Under the pieces are notes generated by a model. It had not been told where the DNA came from, searched no databases, and worked only from the letters and a program-made list of their open reading frames with translations. Shown piece by piece: positions 42,599 to 50,387 of a stretch of DNA of 53,237 nucleotides. Source of the stretch: Streptomyces composti (GTDB lineage: Bacteria; Actinomycetota; Actinomycetes; Streptomycetales; Streptomycetaceae); contig NZ_JAATEM010000042.1 in NCBI RefSeq assembly GCF_012034205.1, forward strand, positions 1 to 53,237, written 5' to 3'. The translations under genes and the position numbers were made by a program. Each line of letters starts with the position of its first letter. Position 1 is the first letter of the stretch.

Positions 42599-43387
42599 AT
42601 GACCACGGACGTCAGCACCGGGAGAACCGAGGCCGTCAGCAGCGGTGAACCCGAACGGGAGGCGCCCGGCGACACCGGCCGCGTCCCGAAGTACTACCGC
42701 ATCAAACAGCGGTTGCTGCGGATGACCGAGGCCCGCCTACCGGGCACGGCGATGCCCGCCGAACGGCTCCTCGCGGCGGAGTTCCGCACCTCCCGCACCA
42801 CCCTCCGCAAGGCCCTGCAGGAACTGGTCAGCGAGGGCCGCCTGGACCGCATCCAGGGCAAGGGCACCTTCATCGCCCGCCCCAAGGTCTACCGGACGCT
42901 GCAACTCACCTCGTACACCGAGGACATGCGCGCCCAGGGGCTGAGCCCTTCCTCCCAGGTGCTGGACATCGGCCACGTCCCGGCCGACGACCAGCTGGCC
43001 GCACTCCTCGAGGTGGAACCGGGCGCCAAGGTGCTGCGCATCGAACGTCTCCGCATGGCCGGCGGCGAGCCCATGGCCATCGAGACCACCCACCTCTCCG
43101 ACGCCCGCTTCCCCGGCCTGCGCCGCAACCTCAGCCGCCACACCTCCCTCTACACCACCCTCGCGGAGGTGTACGGGGTCCGCCTGGCCGAGGCCGACGA
43201 GACCATCGAGACGTGCCCGGCGACCCCCAGGGAGGCCGCCCTCCTCTCCACCGACGTGGGCCTGCCGATGCTCCTGCTGTCCCGCCACTCCCGGGACTGC
43301 GCGGGCACGCCGGTGGAGTGGGTCCACTCGGTGTACCGGGGGTCGAGGTACCGGTTCACCGCGGTGCTCCGGCGGCCGGGGTCCTGA
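42599..43387 (+). CDS. dasR: GntR/HutC-type regulator DasR
   Basis: A 262-residue regulator. After a 28-residue variable tail comes the winged helix (VPKYYRIKQRLLRMTEARL, then AAEFRTSRTTLRKALQELV, then GRLDRIQGKGTFIARPKV). The UTRA ligand domain follows (LTSYTEDMRAQGLSPSSQVLDIG, AKVLRIERLRMAGGEPMAIETTHL, terminal PVEWVHSVYRGSRYRFTA). DasR is the global GlcNAc-responsive repressor of chitin and GlcNAc metabolism; glucosamine-6-phosphate releases it from dre sites. ATG 42599 has GGAAGG seven bases upstream. Location next to dasA supports orthology; a paralogue is less likely. Confidence 0.92.
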   Translation: MTTDVSTGRTEAVSSGEPEREAPGDTGRVPKYYRIKQRLLRMTEARLPGTAMPAERLLAAEFRTSRTTLRKALQELVSEGRLDRIQGKGTFIARPKVYRTLQLTSYTEDMRAQGLSPSSQVLDIGHVPADDQLAALLEVEPGAKVLRIERLRMAGGEPMAIETTHLSDARFPGLRRNLSRHTSLYTTLAEVYGVRLAEADETIETCPATPREAALLSTDVGLPMLLLSRHSRDCAGTPVEWVHSVYRGSRYRFTAVLRRPGS

Positions 43388-43433
43388 GCATCCGGGGGCG
43401 GGCAGACCATGCGGCCCGCGCGCTCGGCGGACT

Positions 43434-43516
43434 CTCAGCCGGAGAGTGCGGCGCGGTTTCAGGCAGAGGGTGCGGGGGGTCAGGCGGGGAGTGCCGCGGG
43501 GTTTCAGGCGGAGAAC
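43434..43516. repeat. Imperfect direct repeats of 21-25 bases after dasR
   Basis: Four degenerate units each begin with CAGGC or CAGCC and GGAG/GAG (near 43435, 43460, 43481 and 43505). They run into the end of the convergent DUF6624-like gene. No hairpin terminator of note is seen here. Confidence 0.5.
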
Positions 43517-44010
43517 CTGGCGACATACGCGTCGAAGGGCTCGATGCCGGCCTCCGCGCGGCGTTCGTCCATCTTCTCGGGCTCCACACAGGGCCACGGA
43601 ACGGGCACCCCGTCCTCCCCCACCCCGGCGATCTGGGTGCCGCAGATCTGCTCACGGCCCTCGTTGACCAGCGTGCGGTCGCGCAGGAAGGCCAGCTCAC
43701 GCGGGCCGGCCGCGCCCCGGGCCACCGCCTGCTCCAGCAGCCGCAGGGCGCGGCGCTGCACATCGAGCTGCCGGTCGGCGTGCTGGGCGATCAGCCAGGC
43801 CGCGCGTGCGGCCTCCTCGCCGACGCGTTCCGCCGTGGGCCAGCCGTACTCGTCCATGATCTCGTTCAGCCGGTCGCCGTGCCGTGCGGTGAGCCTGCGC
43901 CAGGCCAGCTGCTCGGCGGGGTCGTCGCTGTTCGCCCCGGCCGCCGCACGGTGGTCGGCCGCGGCCATCTCGGCCAGTTCCACGGCGAGCGCGTCGAGGT
44001 CATGTGCCAT
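43504..44010 (-). CDS. DUF6624-like protein
   Basis: A 168-residue soluble helical protein. WRRLTARHGDRLNEIMDEYGWPTAERVGEEAARAAWLIAQHAD, then LDVQRRALRLLEQAVARG, ELAFLRDRTLVNEGREQICGTQ, and DERRAEAGIEPFDAYVARF match the pattern I know as DUF6624. No enzymatic function is established. I start at ATG 44010, where homology begins; GGGAG lies 11 bases upstream. It is divergent from the DHFR-like reductase gene. Confidence 0.8.
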   Translation of the reverse strand: MAHDLDALAVELAEMAAADHRAAAGANSDDPAEQLAWRRLTARHGDRLNEIMDEYGWPTAERVGEEAARAAWLIAQHADRQLDVQRRALRLLEQAVARGAAGPRELAFLRDRTLVNEGREQICGTQIAGVGEDGVPVPWPCVEPEKMDERRAEAGIEPFDAYVARFSA

Positions 44011-44247
44011 TGCGGCTTCAACTCCCTTGCTCTGTCCGGCAGTTTTCCGGTTCGCCAGTCCGCTGTCCGTCAGCGCGGCGGCGATCAGCCTAGGGGGCAA
44101 AACCGGCGTAAAGATCATTCCGGAGAAGGGTGACAGGCGCCCCTGCGTGCGGGGAGAATGGATCTACCCCCTCCGCACCGGGCCGTCCCCCTCGTCCGGG
44201 TGCCACCGGGCGACGGTTTCCACCGATGAGTTCCACCGGGACCGGCG

Positions 44248-44266
44248 GTCCGTACTGAAAACGGAC
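44248..44266. promoter_or_regulatory. Inverted repeat upstream of the DHFR-like gene
   Basis: GTCCGT (44248-44253) and ACGGAC (44261-44266) flank seven AT-richer bases (ACTGAAA), 26 bases before the start codon. The position suits an operator or a translation-control hairpin. No regulator gene is adjacent. Confidence 0.35.
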
Positions 44267-44292
44267 GCCATCCGAACACCCCGGAGGACACC

Positions 44293-44871
44293 ATGGCCGC
44301 CACCTACACCTTCGACGTCTTCTCCAGTCTCGACGGCTTCGGGGCCGCCGGTGGCGACTGGACCGGGTACTGGGGGAAGCAGGGCCCCGAGCTGCTGGAA
44401 CACCGGCTCGGTCTGTACGAGCAGCAGCAGCGGATGATCTTCGGCGCCAAGACCTACCGGATGTTCGCGCAGATGGTGGCCACCGCCGGCGAGGACTCCG
44501 AGTTGTTCGACCCCTGGGTGACCCGGATGCGGAACATGCCGGCCACGGTGATCTCGAACACCCTGGACGGCCCCCTTGACTGGCCGGACGCGACCGTGGT
44601 GAAGGGTGACGCCGTCGATGTCGTGGCGAGGCTGAAGAAGGAATCGGATGTGCCGCTGCGCTCGCACGGCAGTCTGTCGGTGAACCGGGCGCTGATGGCC
44701 GCCGGCCTGGTCGACCGGGTCCAGGTGACGCTCTTCCCGGCGATCACCGGCCGGACCGGCTTCGAACCGATCTTCCAGGGCGCCGAGGACTTCGACCTGG
44801 AGCTGATCGAGCACCGAACGCTCGACGGCCGCACCCAGGAGCTGGTCTACCGGCCGACGCTGCACGGCTGA
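44293..44871 (+). CDS. Dihydrofolate reductase family protein (RibD C-terminal type)
   Basis: A 192-residue single-domain reductase. YTFDVFSSLDGFGAAGGDW opens the fold. RMIFGAKTYRMFAQM is the NADPH-contacting helix. MPATVISNTLDGPLDW and HGSLSVNRALMAAGLVDRVQVTLFPAITG complete the RibD-C pattern. These actinobacterial proteins reduce unknown substrates; true DHFR activity is not implied. ATG 44293 has GGAGG seven bases upstream. It converges closely on the AlkD-like gene. Confidence 0.9.
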   Translation: MAATYTFDVFSSLDGFGAAGGDWTGYWGKQGPELLEHRLGLYEQQQRMIFGAKTYRMFAQMVATAGEDSELFDPWVTRMRNMPATVISNTLDGPLDWPDATVVKGDAVDVVARLKKESDVPLRSHGSLSVNRALMAAGLVDRVQVTLFPAITGRTGFEPIFQGAEDFDLELIEHRTLDGRTQELVYRPTLHG

Positions 44872-44920
44872 GCCGGGAGCCCGTGCACCGGATCACTCTC
44901 CAGGGCTGGATCCGCGCAGG

Positions 44921-45601
44921 TCAGCTGCCGGCCGCGGCCTCCTTGCGGCGCACCGTCTCCTCGATCCAGACCGGGGCGTACGGGGAGGTGCAGCCGGGGG
45001 ACGTCGGGTAGTCCTTGAGCACCTCCAGGCGCTCACCGATGGCGACAGCACGGGCCCGATGATCCGGGTGCTCGATGCCGATCCGTGCCAGGCAGTGGTT
45101 CATCGCCCACTGGAGGCGGTCCGGGGCGTCCTTCATCCCGGCCTCGATGACGTCGAGCAGCCCGTCCAGGCCGAGCCCCTCGGGCTTCTTCGCCACGCGT
45201 TCCGTGGTCAGCGCCCAGCCGGCGCTCGCCACCACCGGGTCCGGGTCGGCGAGCCAGGCCACGCGCAGGTCCTCGGCGTGCGGGCTCTTCTTCACCACGT
45301 AGTTCACGAGCCAGTCGTGCACCTTGGGGGTGCGCGCCGCGCGCAGCATGACGTCCAGCTCGTTCCGTTCGAACGCCCTCGGCCGGCAGATGAGCAGCGC
45401 GAGCAGCCTTGCCGCGGTGTCGCCCGTGGCCCACAGCTCACGGGCGAGCTCCTGCTGGGTCTTGAGCCGCTTGGCCAGGGCGCGCAGGGCGGTCAGGTTC
45501 ACCCCGTGGTCGTCGCCGTGCCGCTCGTTCACCGCCCGCGCCCTCGGATCCTCCAGCGCGGCCAGCTCGGCCATCACCTCGGCCACCGTCGTCCCGGCCA
45601 T
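44921..45601 (-). CDS. DNA alkylation repair protein (AlkD-like HEAT repeats)
   Basis: A 226-residue all-helical protein of the AlkD family. LRALAKRLKTQQELARELWATGDTAARLLALLI and PKVHDWLVNYVVKKSPHAEDLRVAWLADPDPVVASAGWALTTERV are HEAT-like units. The C-terminal CTSPYAPVWIEETVRRKEA is a recurrent ending in this branch. AlkD-type glycosylases excise bulky or cationic alkyl adducts without base flipping. The branch-specific activity here is untested. The start is ATG 45601. Confidence 0.87.
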   Translation of the reverse strand: MAGTTVAEVMAELAALEDPRARAVNERHGDDHGVNLTALRALAKRLKTQQELARELWATGDTAARLLALLICRPRAFERNELDVMLRAARTPKVHDWLVNYVVKKSPHAEDLRVAWLADPDPVVASAGWALTTERVAKKPEGLGLDGLLDVIEAGMKDAPDRLQWAMNHCLARIGIEHPDHRARAVAIGERLEVLKDYPTSPGCTSPYAPVWIEETVRRKEAAAGS

Positions 45602-45660
45602 GGCTCGCCTCCGTCCACCTCTGTGCGGGGCTCAGCCTACGCAGGGGAGCGGCCGGGCCC

Positions 45661-45738
45661 GGCAGGGATACGGATCGCCCCGACCCGGCAGGGGTGCGGA
45701 TCGGCCTGACCCGGTAGGCGTGCGGATCGGCCCGCGTG
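45661..45738. repeat. Three tandem copies of a 26-base unit upstream of the AlkD-like gene
   Basis: Copies at 45661-45686, 45687-45712 and 45713-45738 follow the pattern GGCAGGGRTRCGGATCGSCC. The spacing is exactly 26 bases. They occupy the probable promoter region of the AlkD-like gene (start 45601, leftward). The wider 45602-46400 gap otherwise contains only the frameshifted remnant described separately. Confidence 0.8.
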
Positions 45739-45949
45739 TCATCCGTCGTGCCGGGTACTCCCCCGGCGTCCGGGACCGGTCCGCCGGGTGACCTTCCTGT
45801 GGGGGGTGGGGCGCCCGGCGGACCTTCGACCTGCGACTATCTTGTACATGTGCGCCGCCGCCGGGCTGCCGCGAGTGGAGATCCACCGGGCGGCCGGCAC
45901 CCCGCCGGAGACGCACATTCCGATCGGGACGGGCGCCCCGGGGCGGCCG

Positions 45950-46340
45950 GCCATGACGGTCGAACGGCACGCCTGTCCCGCTGCGCCGCGCCAAGTGCTT
46001 CCTCACCCGCCGCTCCTACCGCGTGGACACCGGCCCCGACGAGCGGGGCGTGCGGCACCGCTCGATCCCTTCCGGCGACGAGACCGGCCGACTGCTGCGC
46101 GACGGCCGGCGGCTCGCCGGGTTCACCTCCACCGGCGACGGCAACGTCACCGTGGAGTGGCGGCCCGACGCCGTACCCGAGCCCCCCGACGCCACCCCGG
46201 GGTACGCCCTCGCGGCGCGTTCGGCACGGGGGCCGAGCCGACGTGGCGCATGGCGCTGGACGCGGTGCCGGAGCCGTGGCCGTGGCGTTCGGGGGACTTC
46301 GGCGGGCCCGTATCGTCCGGCCCTCACCCGTCCGGGTGCC
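45950..46340 (+). pseudogene. Frameshifted remnant of an unidentified protein gene
   Basis: Three successive stretches read like protein but in alternating frames. Around 45870-45985 one frame gives EIHRAAGTPPETHIPIGTG and MTVERHACP. From about 45975 another frame gives PVPLRRAKCFLTRRSYRVD, then GETGRLLRDGRRLAGFTSTG-type sequence and DGNVTVEWRPDAVPEPPD. From about 46215 the first frame resumes with GTGAEPTWRMALDAVPEPWP. No start with a ribosome site joins them. I cannot name the family. The pattern fits a gene inactivated by two compensating or independent indels. The following peptidase gene starts cleanly after it. Confidence 0.4.
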
Positions 46341-46400
46341 GGTTCCCTCGGATGCCCGCGAGGCCATGCGGCCCGTCGGGCCCGGCCAGAGGCTGGGCCC

Positions 46401-48002
46401 ATGCGAACCAGACCTGCGATATCCACTGCTGCCCTGCTCACCTCGTGCGTCCTGCTCTCCGCCTCCCTGGCCGCCTGCGGCGGCCGGGCCGGTGACGGCG
46501 CCACGCCCCGGGGTGGCGGAAGCGACGACGGCAGCGGACGGGTGTGGGGGCAGTCCCTGGACTGGAGGAACTGCTCCGCCCCGTCCGCCCTCCAGGGCGG
46601 CGGGGACGCCCCCCAGCCGCTGCCCGACGGCACCCGCTGGCAGTGCGCCACCATGAAAGCCCCGCTGGACTGGGACAAGCCCGAGGGCGAGACGATCGAC
46701 ATCGCCCTGATCCGCGCCCGCACCACCGCGTCCGCCGAGAACCGGATCGGCTCCCTGCTGTTCAACTTCGGTGGCCCGGGCGAGTCCGGAGTCGCCACCC
46801 TGCCCGCGCTCGCCGACAGTTACGAGAGCCTCCGCAGCCGCTACGACCTGGTCAGCTTCGACCCGCGCGGCGTCGGCAACAGCAACGGCGTCACGTGCCT
46901 GGACGCCGAGGCGATGCAGGAGCTGATGCAGCAGGACGACACCCCGGACGACGGCGACGACGAGATCGCCGCGCTGCTGAAGAGCAAGCGGGAGTACGCG
47001 GCGGCCTGCCAACGCGAGTCGGGCCGGATCCTGCCGCACGTGGGCACCGAGGACGCCGCCCGCGACATGGACCTGCTGCGGCACCTGCTCGGCGACCGGA
47101 AGCTGCACTACTTCGGCATCTCCTACGGCACCGAACTCGGCGGCGTCTACGCCCACTTGTTCCCCCGGCACGTCGGCCGGGCCGTCCTCGACGGCGTCGT
47201 CGACCCCACACAGAACCAGCTCGAGGAGGCTTTGGCGCAGGCCGAGGGCTTCCAGCTCGCCTTCGAGCACTTCGCCCAGTGGTGCGCCGGCAAGGGCTGC
47301 CCGCTGGGCGACAGCGTCGAGGAGATCGAGGCGCTGGTCATGGAATTCGAGGAGGAACTCGACGACGAGCCCCTGCCCCTCGGTGACGACCTGGCCCTCA
47401 CCGGGTCGATGCTGCTCGACGCCGTCGTCCAGAGTCTCTACCTGGAGACCGCCTGGCCCGCCCTGGAGGTCGGCCTGCAGCAGCTCGCCGAGGGCAACGG
47501 CGACACCCTGTTCAACCTCGCCGAGGCCCTGGGCGCCGGCAACGGCGACGGCACCTGGAGCGACCAGCAGGACGCGCAGACCGCCATCACCTGCGCCGAC
47601 CGCAGCGACCGCTACACCCCCGACCAGCTTCTGGAGCACGCAGCCGAGTTCGAGGAGGCTTCGCCGGTCTTCGGCGCCTCGATGCTGTGGGGTGCCATGG
47701 AGTGCACCGACTGGCCGGTCCCCGGCAAGGCCGAGCACCCCGACGTCCGCGCCCCGGGCGCGCCGCCCATCCTGCTCGTCGGCAACACCGGCGACCCGGC
47801 CACTCCCTACGAGGGCGCCGCACGCATGGCCGAGCAGCTCGGCAAGGGCGTCGGCGTCGAACTCACCTACAAGGGTGAGGGTCACGGCGCCTACAACTCC
47901 GGCAACTCCTGCGTCCAGCGCAACGTCGACGCCTACCTCCTGAAGGGCGAACTCCCCGCCCCGGGAACCGTGTGCGAACACGAGTCCCCGCTGGGCAAGT
48001 AG
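46401..48002 (+). CDS. Secreted alpha/beta hydrolase lipoprotein, TAP-type (tripeptidyl aminopeptidase-like)
   Basis: A 533-residue exported protein. The signal MRTRPAISTAALLTSCVLLS ends in lipobox LAAC (Cys 26). The hydrolase core has LLFNFGGPGESGVATLP (oxyanion region), YDLVSFDPRGVGNSNGV, nucleophile HYFGISYGTELGG (Ser about 241), and the TAP-like C-terminal domain with PILLVGNTGDPATPYEGA (Asp) and GEGHGAYNSGNSCVQ (His). Streptomyces secrete many such enzymes that clip N-terminal tripeptides. I start at ATG 46401 because a proper signal peptide begins there and GAGG lies nine bases upstream. Conserved cysteines probably form disulphides. Confidence 0.9.
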   Translation: MRTRPAISTAALLTSCVLLSASLAACGGRAGDGATPRGGGSDDGSGRVWGQSLDWRNCSAPSALQGGGDAPQPLPDGTRWQCATMKAPLDWDKPEGETIDIALIRARTTASAENRIGSLLFNFGGPGESGVATLPALADSYESLRSRYDLVSFDPRGVGNSNGVTCLDAEAMQELMQQDDTPDDGDDEIAALLKSKREYAAACQRESGRILPHVGTEDAARDMDLLRHLLGDRKLHYFGISYGTELGGVYAHLFPRHVGRAVLDGVVDPTQNQLEEALAQAEGFQLAFEHFAQWCAGKGCPLGDSVEEIEALVMEFEEELDDEPLPLGDDLALTGSMLLDAVVQSLYLETAWPALEVGLQQLAEGNGDTLFNLAEALGAGNGDGTWSDQQDAQTAITCADRSDRYTPDQLLEHAAEFEEASPVFGASMLWGAMECTDWPVPGKAEHPDVRAPGAPPILLVGNTGDPATPYEGAARMAEQLGKGVGVELTYKGEGHGAYNSGNSCVQRNVDAYLLKGELPAPGTVCEHESPLGK

Positions 48003-48060
48003 CCCTGCCCCAACCCGCCCTCGGCCCACGGCCGGTGGACGAACACCGCTGCGGAAACTG

Positions 48061-48111
48061 CCGCCCCTGACGCTCACCCCCCTCGGCTGTGCCGGGGAGC
48101 GTCAGGGGCGG
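48061..48111 (+). terminator. Terminator of the TAP-type peptidase gene
   Basis: A 15-base-pair perfect stem (48061-48075 and 48097-48111) with a 21-base loop lies 58 bases after the peptidase stop. The 275-base gap to the next start also contains a CGGCCGACGGCC-rich stretch (48150-48178) and no gene. Confidence 0.75.
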
Positions 48112-48277
48112 GGCACGATCTGGAGGCCGAAGACGAGCGTTCCGGGGCCGGCCACGGCCGACGGCCGACGGCCGACCGCATCGCCGCCGAGCGCACCGAA
48201 AAGATCGGGTAAACCCGACCATCAGGTCTCGACCTGGCTGTCATGACCTGCGAGAACGCTCCGGATGCAAGGGACGC

Positions 48278-48650
48278 GTGCTGACTCTTCGGGCTCGATC
48301 CCCCTTCGGGGAACGGTGGTTGTGGTGTGCCGGATGCCTGGTCGCGGCCGTGTGGGCCGCTGTCTTCTCGTTGATCCCGGCGCCGCAGCCGCACCGGGTG
48401 TGGGGAGAGAGTGCCTGTGCGGGGTATCTCGGCGCGGCGGTGGCCGCGGCCTGGCGGTCGTCGAGGCGGCGTGGGCCGGCTGTCCCGGTCTGGTTCGCCG
48501 TCATCGGCTCCGTGGTCGCACCGCTCGTCCTGTCGCTGCTCACCGGCTCCGCACAGAGCGAGGTCGGCGTGATGGAGCGGGCCGGACTGCTGACTGTGCG
48601 TCAGGCGACGCCGTATCTTCCGGATCCCGGCTCGGTGGCCGAGGTGACTC
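48278..48650 (+). pseudogene. N-terminal fragment of a GT87/DUF2029-like integral membrane glycosyltransferase
   Basis: GTG 48278 (AAGGGA just upstream) opens a frame with membrane helices WLWCAGCLVAAVWAAVFSLI and VPVWFAVIGSVVAPLVLSLL. It continues to VMERAGLLTVRQATPYLPDP and GSVAEVTP. The last part is where GT87-type proteins continue with the YLPGMALFG motif. Instead the similarity stops at about 48650, where the complement of a response-regulator gene begins. The remaining frame downstream is antisense to that gene. About 120 of the usual 400 or more residues remain. I treat it as truncated by a rearrangement. Confidence 0.6.
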
Positions 48651-48651
48651 C

Positions 48652-48867
48652 GCGCAGCTCCAGCGCCGCCCTGAGCCCTTCGTCGCGGAAGCCGGGCGGC
48701 ATCCGGACGTCGGTGACTACCACGTCCGGGCGGTCGGCGTCCACGGCGCGCACCAGTTCGCCGGCGGTTCCGTCGGCGGCCGTCACCTGGTGTCCGGCGC
48801 GGGACAGCAACTCCGCGAGTCCGGCGCGCAGCAGGACCGCGTCCTCGGCGAGCACTACCCGGAGCAC
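48652..48867 (-). pseudogene. Truncated LuxR-type response regulator (receiver domain N-terminal 72 residues only)
   Basis: Starting at GTG 48867 (TGGAGG upstream), the frame gives VLRVVLAEDAVLLRAGLAEL. It then reaches phospho-acceptor Asp 53 in PDVVVTDVRMPPG and continues GFRDEGLRAALELR. It should go on with ARHPGLPVLVLSQY-like sequence, but it changes to unrelated codons at about 48651 and stops at 48601. The last third of the receiver and the whole DNA-binding domain are missing. It overlaps the end of the histidine kinase gene by 13 bases, as an intact pair would. The kinase has therefore lost its adjacent partner. Confidence 0.75.
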
Positions 48868-50132
48868 GGCACCTCCAGACGCAGTTGCGCGGGTCCGCCG
48901 GCGGGACTTGTCACGACGAGTCTTCCTTCCAGAAGGGCCACGCGGTCGGCGAGTCCCTGCAGTCCGGCCCCGGCGGCCGGGTCCGCACCGCCGCGCCCGT
49001 TGTCGGTGATGAGCAGGGTCAGGGTGTCGTCGTGCAGGCGGCCGACGACGGTGATCCGGTCCGCACCGCTGTGCTTGGTGGCGTTCGTCAGAGCTTCGGT
49101 GACGGTGAAGCATGCGGTGGCCTCGACGGCCGCCGGCAGCCTGCGCGGCAGGTCGATGTCAACGGTGACCGGGACCGGGTTGCGCAGGGCGAGTCCGGCG
49201 ACGGCGGCGGGCAGACCGTGGTCGGTGAGGACCTGAGGGTGGAAGCCGCGCACCAGGGAGCGCAGCTGATCGAGGGCCTGGCGGGCTTCGTCACGGGCAC
49301 GGGAGACGAGGGGTGCGGCCGGGGAGTCCTGGCCCCGCAGCTCCGTCTCGGCCAGGCCCAGGGTCATGGTGAGCGCCAGGAGCTGCTGCTGGGCGCCGTC
49401 GTGCAGATCGCGTTCGATGCGCCGCCGCTCCGCCTCGAAGACGTCGATCAACCGGGCCCGGGAGCGGGTCGGTTCGATGACGCGCGAGCGCAGGTCCTCG
49501 TCGCGCGCCGGCAGCGGGGCCCGGGCGACCCGCACCTGCGCGCCGGTGAGCGCTCCGCCCAGGTAGGCGGAGAGGAGCAGCCCGAACAGGCCCGCGGCGG
49601 TGCCCGGCAGGGCGGCCACGGGCTCCGCCATGGGACTGCCGGGCACCGGCATGACCGTGTCGGGCGCGATCGCCCACACGATCACCGGTGTCGCCGTGAG
49701 GATCGCCGGCAGGGCGAGCAGGGCGGCCGAACCGGTCCCCGTGGCGGTGAAGACGACGCCGAGGGTGAGGGCGTAGCCGGGTTCCCGCCAGGTGGCCCGC
49801 TCGCGCAGCCGGGTGCGCAGCCGGGGCCAGGCCCCGGTGCCGGGCAGGGAGCCGTGGGGATCGAGCAGGGGTTCCGGCTGGACCAGCCGGAACCGGCGCC
49901 GCTCCAGGGCGGCCACGGGAATACCGGAGACCGCGAATGTCATCAATACGAACAGGCCGACTCCGAGCACGGACAGGCCGACGCCCAGCAGGAGCAGCGC
50001 CGCGAGCACCAGAAGGACGGCGAAGCCCAGGACGGTGCCGCTCAGCAGGAAGGCCCAGCAGCGCAGGGGCCAGAGCGAGAAGGCGAAACGGAGAGGATGC
50101 CGCCGCATGGCTTCCCAGAAGGCGACGGTCAT
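48855..50132 (-). CDS. Two-component sensor histidine kinase (NarL/DesK type)
   Basis: A 425-residue membrane kinase. The N-terminal sensor region has two pairs of hydrophobic helices (WAFLLSGTVLGFAVLLVLAA near 26-45 and the 130-215 region). Next are the dimerisation/phosphoacceptor motif RRRIERDLHDGAQQQLLALT with His about 244, then VTEALTNATKHSGADR (N box), LLITDNGRGGAD and GAGLQGLADRVALLEGRL (G boxes). I start at ATG 50132, behind GGAGGACG; upstream sequence is not homologous. The gene pairs with the response regulator immediately downstream, which is truncated. The kinase itself looks complete. Confidence 0.9.
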   Translation of the reverse strand: MTVAFWEAMRRHPLRFAFSLWPLRCWAFLLSGTVLGFAVLLVLAALLLLGVGLSVLGVGLFVLMTFAVSGIPVAALERRRFRLVQPEPLLDPHGSLPGTGAWPRLRTRLRERATWREPGYALTLGVVFTATGTGSAALLALPAILTATPVIVWAIAPDTVMPVPGSPMAEPVAALPGTAAGLFGLLLSAYLGGALTGAQVRVARAPLPARDEDLRSRVIEPTRSRARLIDVFEAERRRIERDLHDGAQQQLLALTMTLGLAETELRGQDSPAAPLVSRARDEARQALDQLRSLVRGFHPQVLTDHGLPAAVAGLALRNPVPVTVDIDLPRRLPAAVEATACFTVTEALTNATKHSGADRITVVGRLHDDTLTLLITDNGRGGADPAAGAGLQGLADRVALLEGRLVVTSPAGGPAQLRLEVPCSG

Positions 50133-50387
50133 AGGTGTGCGTCCTCCGGATCGTGCGCCCGCGGGTGGTCGTGGTCCACCGATCACCCTGTCCGGGCGCC
50201 GACCGGCGGTCGGGCCGGACAACGGGCAGAGACGGCACGCCGGGTGAGCGCTCGAACACTCTCGGTTCAGATCATGGGCTTCGAGAGCCGGCCGGCGGCC
50301 GGTGCCCGACCGCGGTCCTGCCTGCTCCTGCATCATGGGCAGTGCGGAGGACACTGCGACGACGACTGTGACTTCGGAGAGGTTGGC

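Noticed and set aside
45661..45738. A CRISPR array (three 26-base repeats)
   Set aside because: The copies are contiguous with no spacers between them, only three exist, and no cas genes are present.
50133..50387. A TPP riboswitch before thiI
   Set aside because: I looked for the CTGAGA and ACCTGATCTGGATAATGCCAGC-type elements and did not see them. The gap shows only a possible in-frame extension.
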